From positions 62,001 through 126,000 of the forward strand of contig JBCCIS010000009.1 in assembly GCA_039028155.1 (NCBI GenBank): a stretch of DNA of 64,000 nt. Reading direction: 5' to 3'. The stretch is from Pseudomonadota bacterium. GTDB taxonomy: Bacteria; Pseudomonadota; Alphaproteobacteria; SP197. The position numbers and the translations under genes are program-made. Below are positions 50,085 to 60,394 of the stretch, piece after piece. The stretch's first letter is position 1. The number at the start of each line of letters is the position of its first letter. A model generated the notes under the pieces. The model was given only the letters and a program-made list of their open reading frames with translations. It had not been told where the DNA came from and did no database searches.

Positions 50085-50605
50085 AACGGGTAATCGCAGG
50101 CCTGACTCTGGGCGCTCTGCTCTTCGCCGCGCCGGTTTATGCACAGGTTGTCGATTCTGGATCCCACGACACGTCGCTGCCGATCGCCATCGCGGCCGAC
50201 GCCATGGAGGTTGAGCAAGAAGCCCAGCGGGCGATTTTCCTAGGTGCTGTCGACGTAGAGCAAGGCGATCTGCGCCTCAAAGCCGACAAGCTGATCGTCT
50301 ACTACCGCGACAAGGATGCCCAGGAGGACAACGCTATCTATCGCATCGAAGTCATCGGCAATGTCATCTTCGCCGCGCCAAACGAGACTGCAAAAGGCGA
50401 CGAAGGCGTTTATGATGTCGATGTCGGTACCATAACACTGTCGGGCGATGTCGTGCTGACCAGCGGCGATAATGTGATTCGTGGCAACGAAGCCATCATG
50501 CACCTGGAAACGGGCAAGAGCGAAGTGCGCGGTGGCGCCGGCAGCGATGGCCGCGTCGAGGGCCTGTTCGTTCCGGACAAGACCGACGAGGAGGGGACAG
50601 AATGA
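50081..50605 (+). CDS. lptA: LPS transport periplasmic protein LptA
   Basis: 174 residues. Signal peptide (about 1-21, LTLGALLFAAPVYAQ), then the OstA-like beta-jellyroll with AIAADAMEVEQEAQRAIFLG, DLRLKADKLIVYY and DNVIRGNEAIMHLETGKSEV. It forms the periplasmic LPS bridge. It is followed by lptB with a 4-base overlap. Confidence 0.93.
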   Translation: MKRVIAGLTLGALLFAAPVYAQVVDSGSHDTSLPIAIAADAMEVEQEAQRAIFLGAVDVEQGDLRLKADKLIVYYRDKDAQEDNAIYRIEVIGNVIFAAPNETAKGDEGVYDVDVGTITLSGDVVLTSGDNVIRGNEAIMHLETGKSEVRGGAGSDGRVEGLFVPDKTDEEGTE

Positions 50606-51390
50606 CCGACTCCTCGTTGACCAGCTTGACCCAGGCCGCCAATGCCGGGCCGCAGCTTGTCACCGACAATATCGGGCTGGTGGCCGAGAACCTGGGCAAG
50701 AGCTATCACAAACGCCCGGTTCTGCGCGACGTCAGCGTCGGTGTCGAACGTGGCGAAGCCGTCGGTCTGCTGGGCCCCAACGGCGCCGGCAAGACGACCT
50801 GCTTTTATCTGATCACCGGCCTGATCACCGCTGACTCCGGCACCATTTCGCTGGATGGCGACGACATCACCGACCTGCCGATGTACCGGCGCGCCCGGAT
50901 GGGCATCGGTTACCTGCCCCAGGAAGCGTCGATCTTTCGCGGCATGACCGTGGAAGCCAACATCCGCGCTGTCCTTGAGGTGGTCGAAAAGAACCGCGAG
51001 GTTCGCGAGCACATGCTGGACGAACTGTTGGCGGAGTTCTCGATCTCACATTTGCGCCGCGCGCCCGCCCTGGCGCTTTCGGGCGGTGAGCGGCGGCGTG
51101 TCGAAATTGCCCGCGCGCTTGCCTCGCGCCCCAGCTTCATGCTGCTGGACGAGCCGCTAGCCGGCATCGATCCCATCGCGGTGGGCGAGATTCGCGAACT
51201 CGTCTCACATCTCAAGGATCGCGGGATCGGTGTCTTGATCACCGATCACAACGTCCGCGAGACATTGGATATCATTGATCGCGCTTACATCCTCCATGAG
51301 GGTACACTGATGATGGAGGGCGCTCCCTCCGAGATTGTCGCCCACGAGGGCGTCCGTCGAGTCTATCTGGGCGACCGCTTCCAGCTTTAG
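50602..51390 (+). CDS. lptB: LPS export ABC ATPase LptB
   Basis: 262 residues: Walker A LLGPNGAGKTTCFYLI, Q-loop GYLPQEASIFRGMT, signature LSGGERRRVEIARALAS, Walker B FMLLDEPLAGIDPI and the H-loop ITDHNVRETL. It drives LPS extraction with LptFG, which are not in the window. It is followed by rpoN after 9 bases. Confidence 0.97.
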   Translation: MTDSSLTSLTQAANAGPQLVTDNIGLVAENLGKSYHKRPVLRDVSVGVERGEAVGLLGPNGAGKTTCFYLITGLITADSGTISLDGDDITDLPMYRRARMGIGYLPQEASIFRGMTVEANIRAVLEVVEKNREVREHMLDELLAEFSISHLRRAPALALSGGERRRVEIARALASRPSFMLLDEPLAGIDPIAVGEIRELVSHLKDRGIGVLITDHNVRETLDIIDRAYILHEGTLMMEGAPSEIVAHEGVRRVYLGDRFQL

Positions 51391-51399
51391 GCATTCATC

Positions 51400-52890
51400 A
51401 TGGCAATGTCCGCCAAACTTGATCTTCGGCAGTCACAGACGCTTGTCATGACGCCGCAGTTGCAGCAGGCCATCAAGCTGCTGCAACTGTCGAACATCGA
51501 GTTGGCGGCCTTCGTCGAGCAGGAACTGGAACGCAATCCGCTTCTGGAGCGCGGTCAGCCCGACGCCGATACCGGCGAGGCACCGGCCGACCAGGTGGCG
51601 GACGCGCCGGCGGATAACGGCGCGGCGGCCACCGAGCTCAGCGGCACCGAACAGCCGGCCAGCGAACCCGCCGAAGGCGGTGACGACATCGCCGAAGGTT
51701 CCTATGACTCCAGCCCCTTGTGGCAGGGGTCGATGTCGGGCGGACGCTTTGATGGCGAGGATCTGGCCGGCGTCGAACAGACCATTGCCACCACCGCGTC
51801 GCTTTATGACCATCTGGCGCGACAGATCTATCTGGAGATCACCGAACCGGCGGAACGGATTGCGGCGACCTATCTGCTCGACCTGCTCGACGAAGCCGGC
51901 TATCTGGTCGGCGATCTGGATGAGGCAGCGCGGCATTTGGGCTGCACGCGCGCCTTCCTGGATCGCGTCGTCGACAAGGTCCAGCACTTCGATCCACCTG
52001 GCATCTTCGCCCGCGATCTCAAGGAATGTCTGGCGCTTCAGTTGGCCGATCTCAACCGGCTCGATCCGGCCATGCAGGCGCTGCTCGACAACCTGGAGCT
52101 CGTCGCGAAACGGGATATGGCCGAGCTTAAGAAGTGCTGCGGCTGCTCCGAGGACGACATCGCCGACATGCTGGGTGAATTGAAAGCGCTCGATCCCAAA
52201 CCTGGTCTGGCGTTCGATGCCGAGCCCTCCCAGACGGTCATTCCCGATGTCAACGTCAGACCCAAACAGGGCGGCGGTTGGCAGGTCGAGCTGAACAGCG
52301 ACACCTTGCCGAAGGTGCTGACCAACCAGCGCTATTATGCGGAGATCAGCGGCGGCGCGCGCAACAAGGCCGACAAGGAGTTCCTGGCCGAGAAGTGGAA
52401 CTCCGCCAACTGGCTGGTCAAGGCGCTCGACCAGCGTGCCCGCACCATTCTGCGGGTCGCGCGCGAAATCGTGCGCCAGCAGGATCTCTTCCTGATCAAG
52501 GGTGTCGAGCACCTCCGCCCGCTCGTCCTGCGCGATATCGCCGAGGTGCTGGAGCTGCACGAAAGCACCGTCAGCCGCGTCACCAGCAACAAATACATGG
52601 CCACACCGCGTGGCATCTTTGAGTTGAAGTACTTTTTCACCGCCTCCATCGGCAGCACCGGTGACGGGCCCGCCCATTCCGCGGAGGCGGTCCGGCACCG
52701 AATCAAGGCGCTGATCGACGCTGAACCACCAGATAAGGTGCTTTCCGATGACGGCCTGGTCGAAATACTGAAGGCCGACGGCATCGATATCGCCCGGCGA
52801 ACGGTCGCCAAATATCGCGAATCCATGCGGATTCCGTCCTCGGTTCAACGCCGCCGCGACAAGAAAATACAAGCAAAATCAAAGAGTTAG
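51400..52890 (+). CDS. rpoN: RNA polymerase sigma-54 factor
   Basis: 496 residues. Region I (about 1-50) is Gln/Leu-rich (QTLVMTPQLQQAIKLLQLSN), region II is acidic (about 55-110), and region III has the core-binding part, the HTH and the RpoN box ARRTVAKYRE near the C-terminus (about 475-484). It needs AAA+ activators and controls nitrogen genes. The usual alphaproteobacterial order lptB-rpoN-hpf-ptsN is kept. Confidence 0.97.
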   Translation: MAMSAKLDLRQSQTLVMTPQLQQAIKLLQLSNIELAAFVEQELERNPLLERGQPDADTGEAPADQVADAPADNGAAATELSGTEQPASEPAEGGDDIAEGSYDSSPLWQGSMSGGRFDGEDLAGVEQTIATTASLYDHLARQIYLEITEPAERIAATYLLDLLDEAGYLVGDLDEAARHLGCTRAFLDRVVDKVQHFDPPGIFARDLKECLALQLADLNRLDPAMQALLDNLELVAKRDMAELKKCCGCSEDDIADMLGELKALDPKPGLAFDAEPSQTVIPDVNVRPKQGGGWQVELNSDTLPKVLTNQRYYAEISGGARNKADKEFLAEKWNSANWLVKALDQRARTILRVAREIVRQQDLFLIKGVEHLRPLVLRDIAEVLELHESTVSRVTSNKYMATPRGIFELKYFFTASIGSTGDGPAHSAEAVRHRIKALIDAEPPDKVLSDDGLVEILKADGIDIARRTVAKYRESMRIPSSVQRRRDKKIQAKSKS

Positions 52891-53078
52891 GCTCAAATTT
52901 CGACCCAGGTTGCAACCACGCTTGAGTCGGGCCACATCCAGCGTTATATGTGCGCTCCCCAAATTGGGGCCGGAAGACCGGGCGGGCGCGCCGGTGGTCC
53001 GAGGAGACCGGGGACGACCGGTCGCCCGATGCATCCGCATCGACCCGATGACGCTGCGTTTACGACACAGGAACCAAC

Positions 53079-53375
53079 ATGAAGATCGCCGTAACCGGGC
53101 ATCAGATTGATATTGGCGATGCCCTGAGACAGCACGTGGCCGAACGTTTGGAACATGGCGTCAGCAAGTATTTCGAGGATGCGATCGAGGCGCATATTCG
53201 GTTCTCGCGCGAGGGCAATCTCTATCGCGCGCATGTCTCTGCACATGTCGGCAAGGATATCTCCGCCGAAGGCCAGGCCGACGACGCGGACATTTACGCG
53301 AGCTTCAACGCCGCGGCCGAACACGTGGAAAAGCAACTACGGCGCTTCAAGCGCAAACTGCGGGACCATCATTGA
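53079..53375 (+). CDS. hpf: Ribosome hibernation factor, short HPF
   Basis: 98 residues with the HPF/RaiA N-domain: KIAVTGHQIDIGDALRQHV, the helix LEHGVSKYFEDAIEAHIRF and DADIYASFNAAAEHVEKQLR. The protein stops at KRKLRDHH, so the C-terminal dimerisation domain of long HPF is absent. It binds the decoding site and silences ribosomes in stationary phase. The 188-bp gap after rpoN (52891-53078) is unremarkable. Confidence 0.92.
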   Translation: MKIAVTGHQIDIGDALRQHVAERLEHGVSKYFEDAIEAHIRFSREGNLYRAHVSAHVGKDISAEGQADDADIYASFNAAAEHVEKQLRRFKRKLRDHH

Positions 53376-53426
53376 GGTGATGCCCGCCGTACAGACATGG
53401 CCGGTGGGCTCGCCCAAGGGAAGACC

Positions 53427-53891
53427 ATGGAGATAACCGACATTCTGAAGCAAGACGCTGTCATCGCCCATCTGAAGGCCGGCAGCAAAAAGCAAGCGCT
53501 TCAGGAACTGGCCCATCACGCCGCCGGCACCGTCGGCATTGATGAGCGCGCGATCTTTGATGCCCTTTTGGAGCGCGAACGGCTCGGCACAACCGGCGTC
53601 GGCCTGGGCATCGCCATCCCGCACGCGAAAATGCCCAATTTGGATCGGCTGCACGCGCTCTTCGCGCGGCTCGATACGCCGGTCGACTTCGAGGCGATCG
53701 ACGAACAGCCGGTCGACCTCATGTTCCTCCTGCTGGCGCCCGAATCAGCAGGCGCCGATCATCTGAAGGCACTGGCCCGCGTCTCGCGCCTGCTGCGCAA
53801 CCAGGTGGTCTGCGAGAAGCTGCGCGGCGCCGATAGCGCCGAGGCGATCTTCGCCCTGCTCTCCGACACCGAGGCCAGCCAGGCCGCCTGA
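53427..53891 (+). CDS. ptsN: Nitrogen regulatory PTS EIIA component
   Basis: 154 residues from ATG 53427, with aaggga just upstream; an in-frame ATG at 53397 lacks a ribosome site. Motifs: MEITDILKQDAVIAHLKAGS, the LLERERLGTTGVGLGIAIPH segment ending in the phosphorylated His, and LLLAPESAGADHLKALARVS. It regulates K+ transport and nitrogen responses. It lies next to hprK. Confidence 0.96.
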   Translation: MEITDILKQDAVIAHLKAGSKKQALQELAHHAAGTVGIDERAIFDALLERERLGTTGVGLGIAIPHAKMPNLDRLHALFARLDTPVDFEAIDEQPVDLMFLLLAPESAGADHLKALARVSRLLRNQVVCEKLRGADSAEAIFALLSDTEASQAA

Positions 53892-53897
53892 TCCCAG

Positions 53898-54347
53898 ATG
53901 ACCTTGATCCATGGCACCTCGATCCTTGTGGCGGGTGCCGGTGTTTTGCTCCGAGGCCCGTCGGGCAGTGGCAAGTCGGATCTGGCGTTCCGTTTGATCG
54001 AGGCCGGCCAGGCCATTCTGGTCGCCGACGATCAGACCGATCTGCGGCCCGCTGACGGCCAACTCCACGCAACCTGTCCTTCCAAGCTGGCCGGTCTGAT
54101 AGAAGTCCGGGGTGTCGGTATTCTGCGCCGTCCCCATAGGACAGAAGTAACGATCGGTCTCGTCATCGACCTCGTCTCTCACGACGAGGTGCCACGCATG
54201 CCCGATGCGCTGACGACCTCATTGGAAGGGGTCAAGCTGCCGCACTTGAGCCTGTGCGCGTTCGAGGCCTCCGCGACAGCGAAAGTCGTGGCGGCCGCCG
54301 AGGGTATTGCCGCAGCGCGCAGCAAATCCCGCATCGCCCATGCCTGA
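53898..54347 (+). CDS. hprK: HPr kinase/phosphorylase, short alphaproteobacterial form
   Basis: 149 residues, about half the Gram-positive length and made of only the C-terminal kinase core. The P-loop is LLRGPSGSGKSDLAFRLI (about residues 17-34), then VADDQTDLRP and the RGVGILRRPH-like K2 region. It phosphorylates HPr on the regulatory Ser. It overlaps rapZ by 8 bases. Confidence 0.92.
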   Translation: MTLIHGTSILVAGAGVLLRGPSGSGKSDLAFRLIEAGQAILVADDQTDLRPADGQLHATCPSKLAGLIEVRGVGILRRPHRTEVTIGLVIDLVSHDEVPRMPDALTTSLEGVKLPHLSLCAFEASATAKVVAAAEGIAAARSKSRIAHA

Positions 54348-55257
54348 CGCGCGTAACGAGGGCGATCTGCCGCTGGTGCTGGTAAGCGGTCTCTCCGGCG
54401 CCGGGCGCAGCACGGCGCTGCGCGCACTGGAAGACGAAGGTTATGAGGCCGTCGACAACCTGCCGATGTCCTTGTTGGATACCCTGATCACGGCCGAGAC
54501 CCAGCCGCCCCACGGGCTCGCCATGGCGGTCGACGTTCGTTCCCGAAACTTCGATGCCTCGGCATTCGTCGCCATCGTCGAGCGCCTGCGCAAACGGCCG
54601 GGCGTGGCGTTGAAGCTGATCTTCCTGGACAGCGACACCGACGTCCTGCAGCGCCGCTACACGGAGACCCGCCGCACCCATCCCTTGGCCGGCGAACGCT
54701 CGGTTACGGCCAGCATTGAACTGGAGCGGGGCCTGATGGCGGTTGTGCGCCATGCCGCCGATCTGGTGATTGATACCAGCGACCTGAGCGGCGCGGACCT
54801 GAAGCGGATCATCGTCGGCCAGCTCGCTTTACAGGACAGCGCTCGCCTGGGGCTGTTCGTCACGTCGTTTTCCTACCGCCAGGGCCTGCCGCGTAACGCC
54901 GATCTGGTGTTCGATGTTCGTTTCCTGGCCAATCCCCATTATGTCGAGGATCTCAACCCGCTCACCGGCCGCGACGAGCCGGTTGGCGCGTTCATCGAGC
55001 AGGACCCCTCATTTCAGCCATTTTTTGACCGTTTAGGCGGTCTTTTGGCCGATTTGCTGCCGGCCTACGAGCGCGAAGGCAAGTACTACCTGACCATCGC
55101 GATCGGCTGCACCGGCGGCCAGCACCGCTCGGTTTTTGTTGCCGAGCGCCTTGCCGCTCTGTTAAGCGAAGGCCACCGCGTCCACCTGGAGCACCGCGAC
55201 CTCGCTTCGGCACTGGCGCGCAACAGGGACGCCAACAAAAACAGCGACGCATCATGA
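54340..55257 (+). CDS. rapZ: RNase adapter / nucleotide-binding protein RapZ
   Basis: 305 residues from ATG 54340. N-terminal LVLVSGLSGAGRSTALRALE (Walker A) and VDNLP, then VDVRSRNF, LIFLDSDTDVLQRRYTETRR, the RTHPLAGE motif, VFDVRFLANPHY and DLNPLTGRD, and IAIGCTGGQHRSV near the C-terminus. In E. coli RapZ controls glmS through small RNAs; here its place next to hprK and HPr suggests PTS linkage. Confidence 0.95.
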   Translation: MPDARNEGDLPLVLVSGLSGAGRSTALRALEDEGYEAVDNLPMSLLDTLITAETQPPHGLAMAVDVRSRNFDASAFVAIVERLRKRPGVALKLIFLDSDTDVLQRRYTETRRTHPLAGERSVTASIELERGLMAVVRHAADLVIDTSDLSGADLKRIIVGQLALQDSARLGLFVTSFSYRQGLPRNADLVFDVRFLANPHYVEDLNPLTGRDEPVGAFIEQDPSFQPFFDRLGGLLADLLPAYEREGKYYLTIAIGCTGGQHRSVFVAERLAALLSEGHRVHLEHRDLASALARNRDANKNSDAS

Positions 55258-55658
55258 TTGGCTTGGTACTGGTGACTCACGGGCGGTTGGCCGAGGAGTT
55301 CGTCGCCGCCACGGAACACGTGGTCGGCGAGCAGCGCAATGTCAGAACCGTCTGCATCGGCCCGGATGACGATATGGAACAGCGGCGTAAGGACATCCTG
55401 GCGGCGATCGGCAAGGTCGATGACGGCGACGGCGTCATCCTGCTGACCGATATGTTCGGTGGCACGCCGTCGAACCTGGCGATCTCTGTCATGGATACCG
55501 GCAATGTCGAGGTGATTGCCGGCATCAACCTGCCGATGCTGATCAAGCTGGCGGGCGCGCGCGAGACCGAGACCCTATCCAGCGCCGTCGCCCAGGCGCA
55601 GGAGTCGGGGCGCAAGTACATTAATGTTGCGAGCAGCTTGCTGAACGCACGAGGTTAA
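55254..55658 (+). CDS. PTS EIIA component, mannose/fructose type
   Basis: 134 residues with the EIIA-Man fold: MIGLVLVTHGRLAEEFVAA (phosphorylated His9), DDGDGVILLTDMFGGTPSNL and VIAGINLPMLIKLA. No EIIB or EIIC is present, so it is likely regulatory. It overlaps rapZ by 4 bases. Confidence 0.92.
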   Translation: MIGLVLVTHGRLAEEFVAATEHVVGEQRNVRTVCIGPDDDMEQRRKDILAAIGKVDDGDGVILLTDMFGGTPSNLAISVMDTGNVEVIAGINLPMLIKLAGARETETLSSAVAQAQESGRKYINVASSLLNARG

Positions 55659-55664
55659 GCGGCC

Positions 55665-55955
55665 ATGTCCGGCCGGAAGACAAGGGCCGGGGAAATGGGC
55701 CTTCAACTGTTGATCATCAACGAGCGCGGCCTGCACGCCCGCGCCGCCGCGAAGTTCGTTGCGACGGTGCAGGAGTTCGAGGCCGACGTCGAAGTCAGCA
55801 AGGACGGCATGTCGGTCTCCGGGCGCTCAATTATGGGATTGATGATGTTGGCGGCAGCACCAGGCACCACCATCGACGTCACCGCCGAAGGGCCGGACGC
55901 ACCGGCGGTTCTCGCCGCCCTGCAGTTCCTGGTCGATAACCGGTTCGATGAGTAG
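55665..55955 (+). CDS. ptsH: HPr-family phosphocarrier
   Basis: 96 residues: the active site is RGLHARAAAKFVAT (phosphorylated His), and the regulatory Ser is in SGRSIMGLMMLAAAPGT. It accepts phosphate from EI and, via HprK, on Ser. The first 10 residues (SGRKTRAGEM) form an extra lead-in; an alternative ATG at 55695 would remove it. It overlaps the EI gene by 8 bases. Confidence 0.95.
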   Translation: MSGRKTRAGEMGLQLLIINERGLHARAAAKFVATVQEFEADVEVSKDGMSVSGRSIMGLMMLAAAPGTTIDVTAEGPDAPAVLAALQFLVDNRFDE

Positions 55956-57720
55956 GCAACGCAAGACATCGCGCTCGAACGTCATCCTGCGCGGATTGGG
56001 TGTCGCGCGTGGCATTGCCATCGGACCGGCGCATGTCGCCGAGCGCGGCACGCTTGACGTGCCGACCCACGAGGTCGCGAAGTCGGCGATCGACGACGAA
56101 ATCAAACGCTTCCACACCGCGATTGCCGAAGCCGGCAAGCAGATCGACAAGTTGCGCCGCAAGGCCTCGTCCCTGCCCGAAAGCGCCGCCGAGGAACTCG
56201 GTTACCTGCTCGACGCCCACAACCACATGCTTGAGGGCTCACGCCTTGTGCGCGGTGTCGACAAGCGCATTCGCGATGACCGCCTGAATGCGGAGGCCGC
56301 CGTCTCTCAAGAGGTTTCCGAAATCGCGCTGGTCTTCTCTCAGATGGAGGACAGCTACCTCGCCGCGCGTGGCCGCGATGTTCGCGATGTCGGCCAGCGG
56401 CTGTTGCGCTGTCTGATGAAGACGCCTTATCAGGCGTTCACGGATCTGCCGGAGGGGTCGGTGATCGTTGCCGACGAGCTGACGCCGGCCGATACCGCGC
56501 TGCTTGATCCGCACAAGGTCGCCGGCTTCGTCACCGCCACAGGCGGCGCCCAGGACCACACCGGCATCATGGCGCGCTCGCTGGGTTTGCCGGCGGTCGT
56601 CGGCATGGCCGAACTGCTGCAGCAGGCGCGGCCCGGCGATACGGTGATCGTCGACGGTGGCGCGGGTCAGATCATCCTGAACCCGGATGCCCAGACGATG
56701 TCGCGCTATCAGGAGCGCCGCGCCGAGTTGATGCGCCAGGCCCGTAAGCTCGACCGCCTGCGCAACGTGCCCGCCGTGACCCGCGATCAGGAACTGGTCA
56801 AGCTGCAGGCCAACATCGACCTTCCCAACGAGATCGATGCGGCGCTCTCGTCAGGCGCCGAAGGCATTGGCCTCTTCAGGACAGAGTACGTCTTCATGAA
56901 CCGCGACGACCTGCCCGACGAGGACGAGCAGTACGTTCAGCTGCGCAGCATCGTCGAGGGGATGGAAGGCCGGCCCATCACCATCCGCACCTTGGATGTC
57001 GGCAACGATAAGCTGCCCTATTCGCTCGACGAACATATGGGTGCCAGCCCCAACCCAGCGATGGGCCTGCGCGCCATCCGCCTATCGCTGAAGTTCCAGA
57101 AGCTCCTGGAGACGCAGCTCGCCGCTATTTTGCGCGCCGGCGCCCACGGGCCCGTGCGCATTCTGCTGCCAATGATCAGCAGTCCCCAGGAAGTTCGCGA
57201 AGTGCGCGACGCCATGCGCAAGGTCGTCAGACGTCTGAAGCGGCGCAAGGTCGCGATCGCCGATCCGCTGCCGCCGGTCGGCGCCATGATCGAGATACCC
57301 GGCGCGGCGCTCGCCGCCGACAGCCTGGCGCGCGACTGCGAGTTCTTCTCCATCGGCACCAACGACCTCACCATGTACACGCTCGCCATCGACCGCGGCG
57401 ACGATCAGGTGGCCCATCTCTACAGCCCGCTGCATCCGGCCGTTTTACGGCTTATCCAGTTCACCACGGCGGCGGCCTTGAGGGCGCGCATCCCGATCAA
57501 CGTGTGCGGTGAAATGGCGGGCGACGAGCGGATGACGGCACTCTTGCTGGGGCTTGGCATCCGCGACCTCTCGATGACCGCAACGGCCTTGCCGCGGGTC
57601 AAGCAGCGTATCCGCGCGCTCGACCTCAACGAGGCGACGAAACGCACCCAGACCATCATGGACCAGTCCGATCCCGGCATGGTCGCCGTGCTTTTGGACG
57701 ACTTTAACGCGCTGCCATGA
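55948..57720 (+). CDS. ptsI: PTS enzyme I
   Basis: 590 residues without the GAF domain of EI-Ntr, so it is EI-like. The N-domain starts VILRGLGVARGIAIGPAHV, the active His is in GGAQDHTGIMARSLGLPAVV, and the C-terminal PEP barrel has GIGLFRTEYVFMNRDDLPDE, RTLDVGNDK, FFSIGTNDLTMYTLAIDR and VCGEMAGDERM. It starts the phosphorelay EI-HPr-EIIA, here for regulation. A 211-bp gap to ahcY follows. Confidence 0.95.
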   Translation: MSRQRKTSRSNVILRGLGVARGIAIGPAHVAERGTLDVPTHEVAKSAIDDEIKRFHTAIAEAGKQIDKLRRKASSLPESAAEELGYLLDAHNHMLEGSRLVRGVDKRIRDDRLNAEAAVSQEVSEIALVFSQMEDSYLAARGRDVRDVGQRLLRCLMKTPYQAFTDLPEGSVIVADELTPADTALLDPHKVAGFVTATGGAQDHTGIMARSLGLPAVVGMAELLQQARPGDTVIVDGGAGQIILNPDAQTMSRYQERRAELMRQARKLDRLRNVPAVTRDQELVKLQANIDLPNEIDAALSSGAEGIGLFRTEYVFMNRDDLPDEDEQYVQLRSIVEGMEGRPITIRTLDVGNDKLPYSLDEHMGASPNPAMGLRAIRLSLKFQKLLETQLAAILRAGAHGPVRILLPMISSPQEVREVRDAMRKVVRRLKRRKVAIADPLPPVGAMIEIPGAALAADSLARDCEFFSIGTNDLTMYTLAIDRGDDQVAHLYSPLHPAVLRLIQFTTAAALRARIPINVCGEMAGDERMTALLLGLGIRDLSMTATALPRVKQRIRALDLNEATKRTQTIMDQSDPGMVAVLLDDFNALP

Positions 57721-57780
57721 GCCCGATCGCACCCCATCGGTACGATGGAATGCGTGAATCGGTCTCTCATCAAGAAGGGC

Positions 57781-57828
57781 AGAGCACGGACCACGTTTCG
57801 ATTGTTTAACCCAGAACGATCGTGCTCT
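57781..57828. repeat. Short inverted repeat in the ptsI-ahcY gap
   Basis: agagcacg (57781-57788) and cgtgctct (57821-57828) form a perfect 8-bp stem around a 32-base loop. A variable agagcatg...catgctct element of this kind is common in alphaproteobacterial intergenic DNA. It could serve as a terminator for the PTS operon or as an ahcY leader element. Confidence 0.45.
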
Positions 57829-57931
57829 GACGCATCTTGCCTGGACGGCCGGGGTCCCCATTTGTTAAGCCGTGCCCGGCGCCCATCCGCTGGCATCCGC
57901 CACCGGTTTTCTAGAGAGAATGGATCGAAGA

Positions 57932-59227
<1,296 letters not shown>

Positions 59228-59253
59228 TCAGAATCGGGTGCGGGGGCGCGGCG

Positions 59254-60273
59254 TCAGTCCGCCCCCGGCAACCCCTTGGTCGTCGAGTACTCGAAGTGGA
59301 GTTCCTCGTCGGGATAGACCAGCGGGCGGATAGCGTGCGCCGCCATGGCGGCTTCGGAGAAGCCTGAGAGGATCAGCTTCAGCTTGCCCGGATAGGTGAC
59401 GATGTCGCCGATGGCATAGATGCCGGGCTCGCTGGTGGCGGACGTCGCGGGGTCGGTGGTAATGAGGTTGCGGTCGAGGTTGAGGCCCCAATCGGCGATC
59501 GGGCCGAGTTCCATCCTGAGCCCATAGAACGGCAGCAGCACGTCGGCATCAAGCCGGCGTTCGTTGCCGTCGAGATCGGCGACGATGACAGCATCGAGCT
59601 TGCCGTCCGACCCGTCGAGGCCGTGAAGCTGATAGGGCACGACCATCTCGATCGCGCCATCTTCGGCCAGCTTGTTCATGCGGTTGACGCTGTCGGGCGC
59701 GGCACGGAATTTGGGCCGGCGGTGGACGACCATCAGCTTGTCGGCGACCTCTGCCAGCGACAGCACCCAGTCCACGGCTGAATCGCCGCCACCGGCGATG
59801 ACGATCTTCTTGCCGCGATAAACCTCGCGCCGGGTGACGTAGTAGGCGACGGAACCGGAACCTTCGTAGGCCTCGACGCCCGCGAGCGGCGGCCGGTTGG
59901 GGCCGAATGAGCCGCAGCCCGCGGCGATGACCACCGCGCGGCAGGTGATGACGACACCCTTCGACGTCTCGACCCGCCAGTCCTCGCCGTCGCGCGCAAG
60001 GGACACGACCTGTTGGTCAAGGTGGTAAACCGGATCGAACGGGGCGGCCTGTTCGGCCAGCTTGTCGACCAGATCTTCGGCCATGATCGACGGGTAGCCG
60101 GGAATGTCATAGATCGGCTTTTCCGGATAAAGCGCCGTGCACTGGCCGCCGACCGCCTCCAGCGTATCGACGACATGGCAGCGCATGTCCAGCATGCCTG
60201 CCTCGAAGATCTGGAACAGCCCGACCGGACCGGCGCCGACCACCACGATGTCGGTCTTGAACGTGTCGCTCAT
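59254..60273 (-). CDS. Ferredoxin-NADP reductase, thioredoxin-reductase-like type
   Basis: 339 residues from ATG 60273. FAD motif DIVVVGAGPVGLFQIFEAG at the start, GGQCTALYPEKPIYDIPG, the NADPH motif KIVIAGGGDSAVDWVLSLA, YAIGDIVTYPGKLKLILSGF (FAD contact) and the C-terminal EYSTTKG aromatic region typical of the Bacillus YumC/Trx-reductase-like FNR group. There is no CxxC redox motif. It is convergent with ahcY across 26 bases. Confidence 0.92.
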   Translation of the reverse strand: MSDTFKTDIVVVGAGPVGLFQIFEAGMLDMRCHVVDTLEAVGGQCTALYPEKPIYDIPGYPSIMAEDLVDKLAEQAAPFDPVYHLDQQVVSLARDGEDWRVETSKGVVITCRAVVIAAGCGSFGPNRPPLAGVEAYEGSGSVAYYVTRREVYRGKKIVIAGGGDSAVDWVLSLAEVADKLMVVHRRPKFRAAPDSVNRMNKLAEDGAIEMVVPYQLHGLDGSDGKLDAVIVADLDGNERRLDADVLLPFYGLRMELGPIADWGLNLDRNLITTDPATSATSEPGIYAIGDIVTYPGKLKLILSGFSEAAMAAHAIRPLVYPDEELHFEYSTTKGLPGAD

Positions 60274-60394
60274 GACGGAAACCCTGCTTGTTCGGCCCTG
60301 ACATAACGAAGCGCCCGGCGGCTTGGCAAACCCTTTCAACCACGCTTTCCACCGCGCCCTTTCCTAGAGGGAGCGGTGGGGCTAAAAACCTGCC

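Noticed and set aside
57721-57931. SAH or SAM-II riboswitch upstream of ahcY
   Set aside because: The conserved core sequences expected for these classes were not found by eye; only an 8-bp inverted repeat is visible.
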